DNA from: Limnanthes douglasii subsp. nivea
Taxonomy: Eukaryota; Streptophyta; Magnoliopsida; Brassicales; Limnanthaceae
Assembly (NCBI GenBank): GCA_036936605.1
Contig: JAUPFV010000004.1
Coordinates: forward strand, 119,772,852-119,836,851
Direction of reading: 5' to 3'
Length of the DNA: 64,000 nt
Position numbers and translations under genes: made by a program. This document shows positions 12,301 through 24,644 of this stretch, in pieces (positions within the stretch are counted from its first letter, which is position 1; the number at the start of each line of letters is the position of its first letter). Below the pieces are notes generated by a model. The model ran no database searches. It was not told where the DNA came from and saw only the letters and a list, made by a program, of their open reading frames with translations.

Positions 12301-13319
12301 TATCCACATAATATAATCTTCATTTTCTTCTTTGTATTTGAGGGAGTTTGTTTTTTTTTTAAATTGTCGTAGCTCTATCTTCATTTATCTCTTTTACTGA
12401 GGCGGTATTGATCATGCCAAAGAAACTATGCTAGCAATGTTGGCTAGACTCTAAAAAGCCTTAGAGTTTAGCTATATAGATTTTCCTAACCGAACTGTTA
12501 TCAAAGCCGTCTTCAACTTGGTTTGTACTTAATCATTCTTCCATCGTTAAAACCTTTGGCAGACAAAACCTCCCTTGATGATAAAAAGATATATTTTCCA
12601 AAGGAAGAGAATGCAGCTAACAATTAGTAGCCTACTATGATATTACATGCTTCTTCGGCATGCTTCAATTCTTTGTTGCATATGGATAAGTAGACGTCAT
12701 AGTTTTTTCTCAATGATGAAGTAAAGACTATATTTAGTTGTACTTCTTTTGTGTGAATATGTTACGTCGTAGTTGTCCCGATTTTGTAAAATTCATTGAG
12801 CTGTTGTAGGTGACTATGTGTAGATTGGAAGTATGTCGGAAATAAAGTGGTGTTTGTTTTTCTTGTCGTAAGGGTCGTTAGACGCATATGACTCATGCGT
12901 CAAGGCACAGTATGGCCTCTTACGCGGCCTTATAGGTTTGGTTCATCAACCATATTTTTAACTTGATATTTTAAGTCAGGACTCATTAGGACCCATTGCG
13001 TGGTCCAATGGGCATGCCAATTGGCAAGATCGCATATCGGACTCAAGTGGTCCAACTACAGTATGGCCTATAGTGTTGCCAAAATCGACTTGGTAATTCT
13101 ACCAATTCAAAAGTATTACATGTACCATGTATCTGATACAGTAGGGCTCGTTACGTAGTCATCGTGAGTCTGGTCAATTAGCTCATTCATGTTATGGACT
13201 GAAGTGGTCTGGCATAATGGGGCCCATTACGTGGGCTAATAGGCTTTGTTTATTAACCATGTCCGCGTATGTATCAGTGTAGACGACCTCGCGTTTTGTA
13301 GCTTTCATCGTTATTTACA
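9383..13319. other. AT-rich intergenic DNA, no recognised gene
   Basis: It starts with a TA microsatellite (9383-9405). No protein motif was recognised. Around 12,095-12,200 two imperfect ~50-bp units share the pattern CATAT(C)AAA...TA(A)CGTGCC(G/C)CTCTAACTC. This looks like decayed LTR or intergenic repeat, but no partner or boundary was found. Confidence 0.5.
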
Positions 13320-13640
13320 TGGAGATAATTTGACTTGCAGAAAGTTGCGTATTATGAAGATGGATATAACTTGGCATATAGCATTTTCTATCATGAAAGG
13401 ATTTGATGTATATTATGGAGATCACTTGGCTTAAAGCCTTTGTGTCGTGTAGATGGGGATCCTTTTTCTTATAGTCTTTTCTATCACGAGATGGAGGTTA
13501 TTTGGCCTATAACCTTTTCGATCATGGAAATGGAGATTACTCATCCTACAGGCTTTCGAGCATGGTCATGGAGATTGCGCGTATAGCATTTTCTATCGTT
13601 GAGAGAATTTAATGTATACTATGGAGATCATGTGACGAAT
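13320..13640 (+). repeat. Degenerate ~40-bp tandem array
   Basis: About eight imperfect units of 37-55 bp begin with ATGGAGAT or a variant, contain a TTGGC(C/A)TATAGC-like middle and end in TTTTCTATCATG. Two units (near 13,390 and 13,590) carry the same ~15-bp extension ending ATGTATA(T/C)TATGG. The array lies in non-coding DNA. Confidence 0.6.
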
Positions 13641-14380
13641 GTTTTGAAAGTTTAGATTGAATTTGCTTAAATTCGAGTTATAAAGCGAAGCTATCGACAA
13701 ACACAATAAATTAGTTTTTAAATATACATTAACAAAATCATATTATATACTAACATTGATGGAGGAGAGTTGTAGGAGAGTTGTTACATTTTTGTTGTTG
13801 AAGTCTCTGGTTTGAAACCGTTCCTCGTTTGAAAATTTATTTTTATACTAGAAATTTCAAATTTCATTCCCACAATATCCGCAACGAAGAATAAGGAAGA
13901 ACGGAGCATGCATATATGATAAGATTTAGTTATTTACGAATGGAAATATACGGGATGACATAATGAGGGATGAGCCGTGATGTAATTACTCTGTGCATGG
14001 GATACAATCCTGAATATTATAGTAGTGGTAACATACGTGTGTTGTAGACAATTGTAGCAAATGCGTCTGTAATTTTGTAACATATGTGAAAAGGTAATAT
14101 ACAGCACAGTCAGTGGAAGACATACACAAATGATGATGTAGTTGATAAACAAGCGGATAGTATAGTAATAATACTATATTGATTTAGTGACATAATTTGG
14201 TAGTTGTATGTGATAGTGTGATGATGAACAAAATAGAGTACATGTAACAGCACTTTACCACGTAATGATGAACTAACAATTGTTGTTGCATGCATATGTA
14301 TAAGCTGACTAATATTGTGTATACATGCAATAAATAAAGTATGGTAATAGTACGTATATGTAATACAAAATGTATTTACT
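13641..14380. other. No recognised gene
   Basis: AT-rich sequence with several ATG-poor open stretches on the minus strand that show no family resemblance. Confidence 0.4.
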
Positions 14381-14381
14381 G

Positions 14382-14963
14382 TCATGGAATAGTGACTGTA
14401 ACATAATTAGTATATGTAATAGTTCTTTCATTTGTTTTGCTTATCTGACTTGAGATGTCAGAAATCAATCTGAAGTTGGCATAGATGTGGAAAATGTGGC
14501 GGTGAACGCAGAGCCTTAGCATGAGCTGGCTTTGGCGCTGGAAACATAGCTGGGATGGTTTTGATGTCCAGCTCGAGTTCAGCCTGCTAAAAACACTACC
14601 AGAGTGATACACAGTCTTCTTTAACTGTCTGAAACTACGATGGAATTGAGCCCGACCAATCTCAAGCATATCTGAAAACTGATATCTAGCTGACGCGGCT
14701 CTTTCAAAGTTCTCTTTTATCTTTGTTCAATCACCAGGATAGTAGCGTACCGGAAGACAGTGCATGAATAAGTAGGATGCACCAGGAAACTGACTAATCC
14801 CTGACGGAGTAGACTGGAGCCTTACACATCGATCCATGGATGAATTAATGTAAGATTCTGGCCAGAAGTATCCGCAAGAGGTGGAGGTGATGGCAGTGGA
14901 GTTGGTGCTGATTCTCCGGTGGCTGTGATAGAGACTCTGGTGGTTGTGATGGTGGTGAGGGTG
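14382..14963 (-). pseudogene. Possible CACTA (Ptta/En-Spm-like) transposase-associated ORF remnant
   Basis: Read on the minus strand from the copia insertion point, the sequence opens with a Pro-rich stretch (PSPPSQPPESLSQPPENQ), then a DTSGQNL motif in another frame. After a stop comes [14 protein letters not shown] and [18 protein letters not shown]. The order Pro-rich, DTSG, then a basic helical F-x-x-x-A-x-x-R-Y-x-D-M-L segment recalls the Ptta/En/Spm 'transposase_24' family of plant CACTA elements. Several stops and frame changes interrupt it. Its upstream part would continue beyond the copia insertion at 30,448. Assignment rests on weak visual similarity. Confidence 0.3.
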
Positions 14964-14968
14964 TCTGA
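14964..14968. repeat. Copia target-site duplication, left copy (TCTGA)
   Basis: TCTGA precedes the 5' LTR; TCGGA follows the 3' LTR at 30,443-30,447. They match at four of five bases. Confidence 0.65.
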
Positions 14969-15274
14969 TATCACGTTAAATTATGTAGTCCAAACTTTGG
15001 AAAAACAGCAACGCCAAACATGCCTTTGACAGATAAAATCAGTTAAGGTAAAACTAATATAGAAGCAGTTCGAAGAAGCTAAACTGACCGTTTTCTTCAG
15101 TTTATGTTTCCGTTATTTATCTTTGATTGTATTTAAGATATTCTATTATGAAATGAAACATTAACTTTACATAAGAAAAATTTTGTTTTCTTTGTGTGTT
15201 TATATCCTACATTCTAAAGCAGACGGATTAAAAATCCGAGGTTTAGCAGAAGCAGAAGGATAGAAATTCCAACA
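14969..15274 (+). repeat. Copia 5' LTR
   Basis: 306 bp, ending in AACA. It aligns without gaps to 30,137-30,442. The terminal dinucleotide reads TA where the 3' LTR has the canonical TG, consistent with a G-to-A change. Confidence 0.92.
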
Positions 15275-15276
15275 TA

Positions 15277-15290
15277 TGGTATCAGAGCCA
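15277..15290 (+). other. Primer-binding site, initiator-Met tRNA
   Basis: TGGTATCAGAGCCA lies 2 bp after the 5' LTR and is complementary to the 3' end of plant initiator methionine tRNA, the usual copia primer. Confidence 0.9.
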
Positions 15291-15352
15291 CAATGTCGCA
15301 TACGTGAGGACGTGATGATAGTTACGCAAGTGTGGTGAGAGGCAATGGGAGC

Positions 15353-16354
15353 ATGCAGGCAGGAGTTTCTAGAGGTAGATCTGGCCTGAGGGAGAAATTT
15401 TTATCCTTACAGTACCCGAAATTGTCCGATACAAACTACCAAGTATGGGCTATGCAGATGAAAATTCTCATGCGCACTCAGAGAGTTTGGGAAGCAGTGG
15501 AGTCAACGGTTGACACACAGACGGACCAACTTGCACTCGCTGTACTCTACCAAGGCTTGAATGAAGAGACACTATATCAAATTATGGATAAAGACACCGC
15601 AAAAGGAGTGTGGGATGCGTTGAAAGTGACTCATATTGGAGCAGATCGTGATGTTAAAGTCAGAACTCAAGCGCTAAGAAGAGAACTCGACAGCATGGAC
15701 ATGGCTGAGAATGAATCCATTGATGAATACACCAAAAAGATGACCATGATAGTCGGTAAGATAAGGTCTCTTGGAGCAAATTTTGACAGCAATTATGTCA
15801 TCGAAAAATTGCTTAGATTGGTGTCGTCAAAATTCATATCAGTGGCAACGACTATTGAAGAGTTTTGTGATATCTCCTCAAAGTCTCTGGAAGAAATAAT
15901 AGGTTCTTTAAAAGCCTTTGAAGATAAGATGACAAAGTTTGAGAATAAAAAAGGTGTTGAAAAAGTCTTATACGCAAAGGCAGATGTGCAAAACAGTGAT
16001 CAAGGCAGTTCAAGTAACAGAGGAAGAGGCCAAGGAAATGGAAGAGGCCAAGGAAATGGAAGAGGCCGAGGTATAGGTAAGGGTCGAGGCAAAAATATTT
16101 ATAGAAAAGAATGTGACAGACAGAAGAAGAACTCCACCTTCGATATAAAAAAGGCAAGATGTTACAGCTGCAATAACTATGGTCATTTTGCTGCTAATTG
16201 TAAGGACAAGAAAGAAGAAAACTCTCACTTAATTCAGGAAGTAGAGGATGACGCTACGTTGCTTGTAGCCAAGGTACGTACTTTAAAAACAGAAAAGAAA
16301 CATTTACTAATTAAAAATGAAGAACAGAATATGGAATCTAATGACATTCTATGA
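15353..16354 (+). pseudogene. Copia gag (UBN2-type capsid plus zinc knuckle)
   Basis: The first ATG in the open frame is at 15,353, giving 333 codons; the frame is also open upstream to a GTG at 15,332. The N-terminal part has LSDTNYQVWAMQMKI and the YQGLNEETLYQIMDK region typical of copia gag. A Gly/Arg/Asn-rich stretch with three GQGNGRGQ-like repeats (about residues 225-245) precedes the zinc knuckle CYSCNNYGHFAANC at about residues 270-283. Gag forms the virus-like particle. The frame ends at TGA 16,352-16,354, but the protease motif WYFDSGA follows in the same frame, so this TGA is probably a mutated sense codon in an ancestral gag-pol polyprotein. Confidence 0.85.
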
Positions 16355-16363
16355 GAGATAATA

Positions 16364-16716
16364 TGGTACTTTGATAGTGGAGCCAGGATCAAGAAACTTG
16401 CTAACGAACTTCGACAATTCCGTTAAAGGAGCAGTCAAATTCGGAGATGGATCTGAAATTAAAATACAAGGGAGAGGAGATACTACACTCAAAGGAAAAT
16501 TTGGAAAACTATTGAAGATGCATAATGTATATTACATTCCTGGTTTAAAAAGTAATATTATTAGTCTTGGACAACTAGATGAAGTTGGTGCTAGAATGTC
16601 CATTGAAAAAGGCTTTCTGAATATTCTTGATGCAAAACAGCAGATGATCGCCAAGATTCCGAGAGCGGAAAATCGCCTTTACACCTTGAAACTTTGTGGC
16701 ATGCTAGGTTTGGACA
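16364..16716 (+). pseudogene. Copia protease and start of GAG-pre-integrase, cut by the Athila insertion
   Basis: WYFDSGA at 16,364-16,384 holds the catalytic D-S-G. A small lesion right after it shifts the frame; the next frame reads LLTNFDNSVKGAVKFGDGS, YIPGLKSNIISLGQL and ENRLYTLKL, a standard copia protease C-terminal region. A deletion and frameshift then precede WHARFG (16,697 onward), the start of the GAG-pre-integrase motif. The Athila element enters within this motif. Inactive. Confidence 0.85.
16712..16716. repeat. Athila target-site duplication, left copy (GGACA)
   Basis: GGACA immediately before TGATAAGTGC; identical to 27,353-27,357. Removing the insertion and one copy restores W-H-A-R-F-G-H-L-N-Y in copia pol. 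Confidence 0.95.
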
Positions 16717-18508
16717 TGATAAGTGCATTTCATATCACTTATTACGCTTCCATTATTCTTAAATTCGTCACCGGTTCTCAAATATTCGTTGAGTTTTAAC
16801 GTATTTTTTCAGTATTCTTAAAGACGCTTGTGCCGCGGGTAAATTGTGATAATATTAATAAATTTGGGTTGAAATTGAAGAAACTGGAAAATTAATGTAC
16901 TTAGGAAATTTTGGAACAGTTGAAAAGAAAAGAAAATATATTAATGATAAAAATATATTATGACGAGTGATTTTCTAAAAAAAATATATATTAATGCTTG
17001 AAAAAATATATTAATGTTGAAAAAAAAATAGAAAATATATTTTCTAAGATATTGTTTAAAATATTAAATTAAGAAGAAAATATTAAAGCGAAGCATAAAA
17101 GGAAATTAATGCTGAATTAAGAAAAGAATATTAGATTAATCCGAATATTTTATTTAGCTATATTGTTTAAAATATTATTTTATTTAATATAAATATTTAC
17201 GTTAAGTAATTTAGTTGTTTTTAGGGTTTCGGCAGAATATCTATATAAAGAGACATAAAAGAGAAAGAAGGTGTGCCGTTTGGTTTCTTGTCTTTCGGAA
17301 AAATACAAATAAACAAAAAAAAGAAAAAAAGAGAATAGAAAAAGAAAGAAGAAAAAGGAATCGTCTACTCATACAATTGGCGATTGTTCGAAAAGCATAT
17401 ATAATTGGCGACTGTTCGAAAAGCTAATTGGTGTCAGACTTGAAAAGTATATATCAATTGTTGGCCGTTGGAAAAGCAAAGCCTATTGGTGCCAGACTCG
17501 AGAAGCAGATACAATTGGTATCCGATCGAATATAAAACAGAGAAGACAAAACGGGCTTAACAAAATTGAGGCGTCCGTTTATAGCAACTGGTGTGTGCCG
17601 ATTTTGACGCTGAATTGAGTTCGATTAACACAGACTGCAAATTGACTTTGAGTTTCTATTTTGGTTTAATATTTTCTAAACTCTTCTTCGTTTATTTTTA
17701 TTTTTATATTCATCAAGCTATGTTAATTTTTAAGACCATGATGATGATTTGTTCGATTATGAACTAACAGTTGTCATGGAACCTTAGCAGATTTGTTTGA
17801 ATAATATTTAGGGTTTATTACTTAATTGATTTTTTTTAGATATGTTTATCGGTTACCTAGTATGGTTGTGTTTTTTTTTGTTAGATGCGTCGCGAACATC
17901 TAGATTGTTTATCTTTAATGAATGCGAAAGTATAATTAAGGGTTAGAACTTGCCATGCTAGCATAGGTTCTTGAATGATTCATATTGTGATTGTTCATGA
18001 TTCGTAATATGTCATTAACCATATCATATTACCCTATGTAATCGAAATAGATAACTTGTGCTTAAAACCAATTGTACCTCAATTCATATAGACATATAGG
18101 ATTGTCATGCATGCGATGTCTGCTTAACTGCTATCTCTTTTGTGGTTGATTAAGTGGTTTGGTTTACGTGTATTGAAAGGTAGTGTATTCTGATTTTGTG
18201 TTATCTGATTAGTAATCGTAGTTATCTTACATATTGATTAAGTATATTAATACTCTAAGTAAAATAAACAATGAAGTTAGGGTTCCATGTTTTCTCTCGT
18301 ATAAGTAAAACTCATTAGATATTCTCGTTACTTGATTTGTTTAGTTACATTCATACTTTATTACCCATTCAAGCATTAGTTTGATAATCATACGTTGTTG
18401 CATAAGTGAATTCTTGTCTTATACACCTAGTCTTCGTGGGAACGATCTTTCTTACTTATTACTTGCTACGATTTGACCGCGTATACTTGCGTGAGAAAAG
18501 GACTAACA
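16717..18508 (+). repeat. Athila 5' LTR
   Basis: Begins TGATAAGTGC and ends GACTAACA. It is nearly identical to 25,435-27,352 apart from three repeat-associated length differences. It contains short tandem copies of a unit with ATTGGCGACTGTTCGAAAAGC. No gene inside; open stretches in it are chance frames. Confidence 0.95.
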
Positions 18509-18514
18509 AGTTTT

Positions 18515-18532
18515 TGGCGCCGTTGTCGGGGA
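18515..18532 (+). other. Primer-binding site, Asp tRNA
   Basis: TGGCGCCGTTGTCGGGGA lies 6 bp after the 5' LTR. It is complementary to the 3' end of plant Asp tRNA with one apparent C-to-T change, the standard Athila primer. Confidence 0.88.
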
Positions 18533-18648
18533 CTCGGTGTTATTTGACAGTTTTATTGCTTATCAGCAGGAGTCATTACAAAACTACTGACTTGATTCGG
18601 TTACTTTCTTTTTGTGTGTTTTCTTGTGCTTCAGGTACTTGAGCGTGT

Positions 18649-21600
18649 ATGCAAACACGGTCTCTAACTAGAGCACTAGTACAAAAGGAGCTTGAAGCAC
18701 AGCAAGGAACAGAGTTGATATTCGCAGATTCTGATAATAATTCTACAATGGGAGATCCAGCTCCAAAAGCACTCATGGAATACTCTCAACCCAAGATCAT
18801 GGATATTCAGTCTAGCATTGTCAGGCCCAATATCGCTGCGAATAATTTTGAGATTAAACCCAACACTATTCAGATGATGCATAATTCTTGTCAGTTTGGG
18901 GGAGCTTCATCTGAGGATCCTAATATGCACATTATGACCTTCCTTGAAATCTGTGATACTTTCAAGTTCAACAGTGTTTCAGATGATGCCATAAGACTGA
19001 GACTCTTCCCATTTTCTCTGAGGGACAAAGCTAAGAGCTGGTTACACTCTTTACAAGCAGGCTCGATCACTACTTGGGATATACTAGCACAGAAATTTCT
19101 TTCAAAATTATTTCATATGGCAAGAACAACCGCCTTGAGGAATGCTATTACTCAGTTTTCTCAGTCATATGGTGAATCTTTAAGTGAAGCTTGGGAGCGT
19201 TACAAGGAGATGCTCAGTAAATGTCCTCATCATGGGATGCCTGATTGGTTAGTAATAAATTGCTTCTACAATGGGTTGGGTGCGCAAACAAGGCCCATGG
19301 TCGATGCTGCATCCGGGGGAGCCTTATTAACAAAAAGCTATGAGGAGGCTCATGAGCTCCTTGAGATGATGGCTGCTAATGAATTCCAGAACCCTTCTCA
19401 GAGACAGTCACAACATAAAGTAGCTGGTATTCTTAACGTAGACACTGCCACTGCTTTAGCAGCTCAGCTTGAAGCTCTAAACATGAAGGTAGATTCTTTG
19501 ACTAAACTAGGGGTACAACAGGTAGCTAGTGTGTGCGAGATTTGTGCTGGAGGACATGACACTCAAAAATTCCCAATCTCTACTGAGTCAGTGCAATTTG
19601 TGAGTAACTTTCAGAGGCAGAATCAACAACCAATCTCAAACACATATCACCCAAGCAACAGAAATCATCCGAACTTCAGTTGGAGCAATAATCAACAAGG
19701 TAATCAGCATTATGGTGCTAAGCCATACGCTCCTCCTGGATTTCAGCAACAAGGGCAGCAACATCAATATCATCAATATGCCCCAAGACAACCTTAGAAT
19801 CAACATCCTGACCCTTCTCAACATTCTGTGAGAGACTCTGAATTCGAAGAGATGAAGTTAATGATTAAAAGTCTGATGGTATCTCATAAGACCTTGGAAA
19901 ATCAGATTGGGCATATGGCCAGTAACATGATTGTTAGACCTCATGGAGTTCTTCCTAGCGACACGGAACATAATCCAGGCAAACGGGACGGCAAAGAGCA
20001 ATGTCAAGCTATCACCTTGCGATCAGGAAAGGTTGCTGAGAACCCCACAGTTGAACAAGAGGCGGATTCTTCTCAAAATCAACCCTCATCTAAGGTTAAT
20101 TCTGGTCAAGATCAGCCATCTAAAAAGCCATCTCAGTCAGTTGTTGAGCCTACGATCTACCCTCCTCCACCTTTTCCGCAAAGGTTGCAGAAACAGAAGC
20201 TAGATGCTCAGTTTGGGAGATTTCTGGAGGTATTCAAGAAGCTACACATCAACATACCTTTTGCTGAAGCATTAGAGAAAATTCCTGGTTATGCCAAGTT
20301 CATGAAGGGAATTCTTTCGAAAAAGCTAAAGCTTGGTGATTTTGAGACAGTGGCGCTCACTAAGGAATGCTGTGCGATCTTACAACAAAAATTGCCTCCC
20401 AAACTTAAAGATCCAAGAAGCTTCACCATTCCTTGTTCAATCGGCAATTTAACCTTCACCAAATGTTTGTGTGATTTGGGAGCGAGCATCAATCTGATGC
20501 CCCTATCTGTGTTTGAGAAACTTGGGCTACCTGGGCCAAAACCGATTAATATCTCTTTGTAACTGGCTGATCGTTCTATTACATATCCTCGTGGGATCGT
20601 AGAAGATGTCTTAGTAAAGGTAGACAAGCTCATCTTTCCTGCTGACTTCGTTATCTTGGATTTCGAAGAGGACAAAAACATCCCCATCATCATGGGAAGA
20701 CCATTCTTGGCTACGGGAAAAACTCTGATCGATGTCCAAAAAGGGGAACTCACTATGGGAGTGCAAGATCAGAATGTCACTTTCAACGTTTTCAAGGCTA
20801 TGAAATCTCCAACAGAGGATGAAGAATGTTTCAGGTTGGATATGATCGATTCTTTGCACAACAATGAGGTGGATCGGTATGCGAGTTCAGATGTTCTAGG
20901 CAGAGTTCTATATGGTGAATCTGACTTAGAAGACGAAGAGATATCCGAATGTGTTCAACTACTACAGGCAGCCCCGTATCAAAAGAGGCTCAATATTCCA
21001 CATGAGTCGCTCAGACTGGGTGATCTTAAGGAGTCTCAGGAAAAGCTTAAACCTTCTCTAGAAGAAGCTCCTAAACTTGAACTCAAACCACTACCAGATC
21101 ATCTCAGGTATGCTTACTTAGGAGAGTCATCTACATTACCTGTTATTATTGCATCTAACCTTTCAGGTAGTGAGGAAGAAAAGCTATTGAGAGTCCTGAG
21201 GAAGTTCAAATCAGCCATTGGTTGGACCATAGCAGATATCAAGGGAATTAGTCCCTCTTACTGCATGCACAAGATTATGCTCAAAGAAGGGAGCAAACCA
21301 TCTATTGAGCATCAGAGGAGGCTAAATCCTATCATGAAAGAGGTGGTGAAGAAAGAAATTCTGAAGTGGCTAGATGCAGGCATTATCTATCCTATCTCAG
21401 ACAGTCAGTCGGTAAGCCCGGTGCAATGTGTACCAAAGAAAGGAGGAATGACAGTAGTAACAAATGAAAAGAATGAACTCATCCCCACTCGGACAGTCAC
21501 TGGATGGAGAATTTGCATGGACTATCGTAAATTGAATAAGGCCACTAGAAAAGATCACTTTCCCTTGCCATTTATTGATCAGATGTTGGATAGGTTGGCG

Positions 21601-23976
21601 GGCCATGAATATTACTGTATGCTCGATGGATATTCAGGATACAATCAGATTTATATAGCTCCAGAAGATCAAGAGAAGACGACCTTCACATGCCCTTTTA
21701 ATACCTTTGCTTTTCGACGTGTCTCGTTTGGAATTTGCAATTCACCCGCTACTTTTCAAAGGTGCATGATGGCTATTTTCTCTGAAATGGTTGGTGATAT
21801 CATGGAGGTGTTCATGGACGATTTCACGGTCTTTGGGAAATCATACGATGGCTGTCTATCTAATTTGGGTAAAGTACTTGAGAGATGTGTGAAAACAAAT
21901 CTCATTCTTAATTGGGAAAAATGTCACTTCATGGTTCAAGAAGGTATCATCCTTGGACACAAGGTATCTAAGAGAGGTTTAGAAGTAGACAAGGCCAAGC
22001 TTTCACCTATCAAAAATCTTCCTCCTCCTATCTCAATAAAAGGAATTCGTAGTTTTCTTGGTCATGCTGGATTTTATAGACGTTTTATTCAGGACTTCTC
22101 AAAGATCACGAAACCACTTTGTAGTCTACTGGAAAAGGAAGCTCCCTTTCGATTTACTGAAGAGTGTTCTGTTGTTTTTGAGCTCTTGAAGAAAAAGTTG
22201 ACATCAGCCCCAATTATCACTGCGCCTAACTGGGAAGATCCATTTGAGATGATGTGTGATGCTAGTGATTTCGATGTGGGAGTCGTTCTTGGTCAAAGGA
22301 AGCTGAAGGTGTTTCACGTTGTTCACTATGCTAGTAAAACCCTCAATGATGCACAACGAAACTACACAGTTACTGAAAAAGTGCTTTTGGCTGTTGTCTA
22401 TGGTTTTGAGAAGTTCAGATCCTACTTGCTTGGTGCTAAGGTCACGGTTTTGACGGATCATTCGGCTATCAAGTACCTGCTATCTAAAAAGGATGCAAAG
22501 CCTCGCTTAATTCGATGGGTACTCTTGCTTCAGGAATTCGAGTTGGAAATTAAAGACATAAATGGGACTGAAAACTAGGTAGCTGACCATCTCTCACGTC
22601 TTGAGTAACATGAGAAAGACAAGGGAGATGGAATTCTTATCAACGAATGTTTCCCAGATGAGCAGTTGTTCGTGATTCAAGGAGAAGTACCATGGTTTAC
22701 TGATTTTGTTAACTATCTGGTTAGCAATGTGATCCCTTCAGATTTTACTTGGGCTCAACGAAAGAAATTCTTGCATGACGTGAAATGGTATCTTTGGGAT
22801 GAACCATTCTTGTTTAAATAGTGTGCTGATAAGATGATCCGACGTTGCATTCCATACAGTGAGATTGAGAAAGTCTTACATGATTGTCACTCTACGGGTT
22901 ATGGAGGACATTATGCTGGGGATAAGACAGCTGCTCGAGTTCTTCAAGCAGGTTTCTACTGGCCTACCTTGTTTAAGGATGCTCATCTGTACGTTCGTAT
23001 ATGCGATCGATGGCAAAGAGTTGGTAATATTTCTAGGCGAAATGAGATGCCCCTTAATATGCTTCTTGAGGTTGAGGTATTCGATGTATGGGGAATAGAT
23101 TTCATGGGACCATTTGTTTCCTCCTGCAACAATCTATACATACTCTTAGTTGTGGATTATGTATCTAAGTGGGTAGAGGTGAAATCTCTCCCAACTAACG
23201 ATGCTAAGGTAGTGCTCAATTTCCTTCGTAAGCAAATATTCACTCGCTTCGGAACTCCTCGTGCTATAATCAGTGATGAAGGGACTCACTTTTGCAATCG
23301 TCAGTTTACAACATTGTTGGCTAAATATGGTGTTTCTCATCGTGTTGCTACCGCTTACCACCCTCAAACTAATGGTCAAGCTGAAGTCTCGAATCGAGAA
23401 ATCAAGCGAATCTTGGAAAAAGTGGTGAATCCTTCAAGGAAAGATTGGTCTCTGAAGTTAGATGAAGCAGTATGGGCATACCGAACGGCTTACAAAACTC
23501 CACTTGGGATGTCACCATTTCAGTTAGTATATGGTAAGTCTTGTCATCTTCCAACAAAACTTGAGCATAAGGCATTCTGGGCTTTAAAGAAGTTGAATTT
23601 CGACATTCAAGCAGCTGGCGAGAAGCGTGTGCTTCAATTGAATGAACTTGACGAGTTTCGGTCTCAAGCCTATGAGAACTCGAAGATGTATAAGGAAAAA
23701 GTCAAGAAATGGCATGATAGGAAGCTTCTACATAAAGCTTTTGAGCCGGGTCAAATGGTTCTTCTTTTCAACTCTCGTCTAAAGCTTTTCCCAGGGAAGC
23801 TCAAGTCAAGATGGTCTGGACCTTTTCAAGTCAAGACAGTATATCCACATGGAGCAGTTGAAATCTTTGAGGAATCGCCAGACAAAGCATTCAAAGTCAA
23901 TGGTCAGCGACTCAAGCATTACTATGGAGATGTGGGGAACCGTGAGGAATTCAGCATCAGCCTCGACACTATATGA
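18649..23976 (+). pseudogene. Athila gag-pol polyprotein, one frame with five premature stops
   Basis: A single frame of 1,775 codons from ATG 18,649 to TGA 23,974-23,976, without frameshift. Gag (codons 1-~330) includes FSLRDKAKSWLHSLQ and a CCHC knuckle starting at Cys296 whose last Cys is Phe308. Protease has CDLGASINLMP (Asp609). RT has MDYRKLNKATRKDHFPLPF and FMDD (codons 1055-1058). RNase H has MCDASD (Asp1204). Integrase has the WGIDFMG Asp, ISDEGTHF Asp and AEVSNRE Glu, but the zinc finger reads CDRW, losing one Cys (codon 1455). Premature stops lie at codons 383 (TAG), 638 (TAA), 1310 (TAG), 1320 (TAA) and 1391 (TAG). It would make all enzymes for reverse transcription and insertion but is dead as it stands. 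Confidence 0.92.
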
Positions 23977-24644
23977 TTCCAAGTGGTATCGTCAAGCTAT
24001 CGACGTTAAACAAGCGCTTCGTGGGAGGCAACCCACTGGGAAACAATGATCAACAATGCTGGACGAATAGGGGAGTGTTTCTTTTATCTTTTAATTTCTT
24101 GTAGTTGCATTCATCATAGTAGTTATTCATGTTATTCATGCTTATTTGCATTTTCATGCCATGATTATATAGACTGTGTTTAGGATCGACTTAGTCTATT
24201 AGCATAGCATTTTTCTTCATGCATTTCGTGTCTTTGATCACTTCAGTTGCTGTTTCTACTTAAGTAGCCAATGATGAAAATTGTTTGGAATGACAGTAGG
24301 AATAAAATCTATTTAGGTTACTTGTCAGTTAGCTTGCTTGATGTAGAAGCAAAATTAATACATGTAGACTCATCGATTGTTTTTATGCTAGTTACGGACA
24401 CACTTGAGTATTGTTATACATAATCCTTGATTAGGTTCAGAATTACACCTTAATCCTTTATTAGCTCATGGATTGCAAAAAGATAAGTTTGGGGGAGTTG
24501 AAAGATAAATATGCGTATTATTCAGTTAGGCGTCAAAGGCTAGTAGCTGCTCGTCGATGTACGTCCTTTCGCTGGGGGCTGCGTATTGCGAGTAGTCTAG
24601 GGGTGGAATGAGATGGAGTGAAACGCACTCATTCCTAATCTAAG

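Noticed and set aside
13320..13640. CRISPR-like array
   Set aside because: Units are degenerate head-to-tail copies without unique spacers, in plant nuclear DNA.
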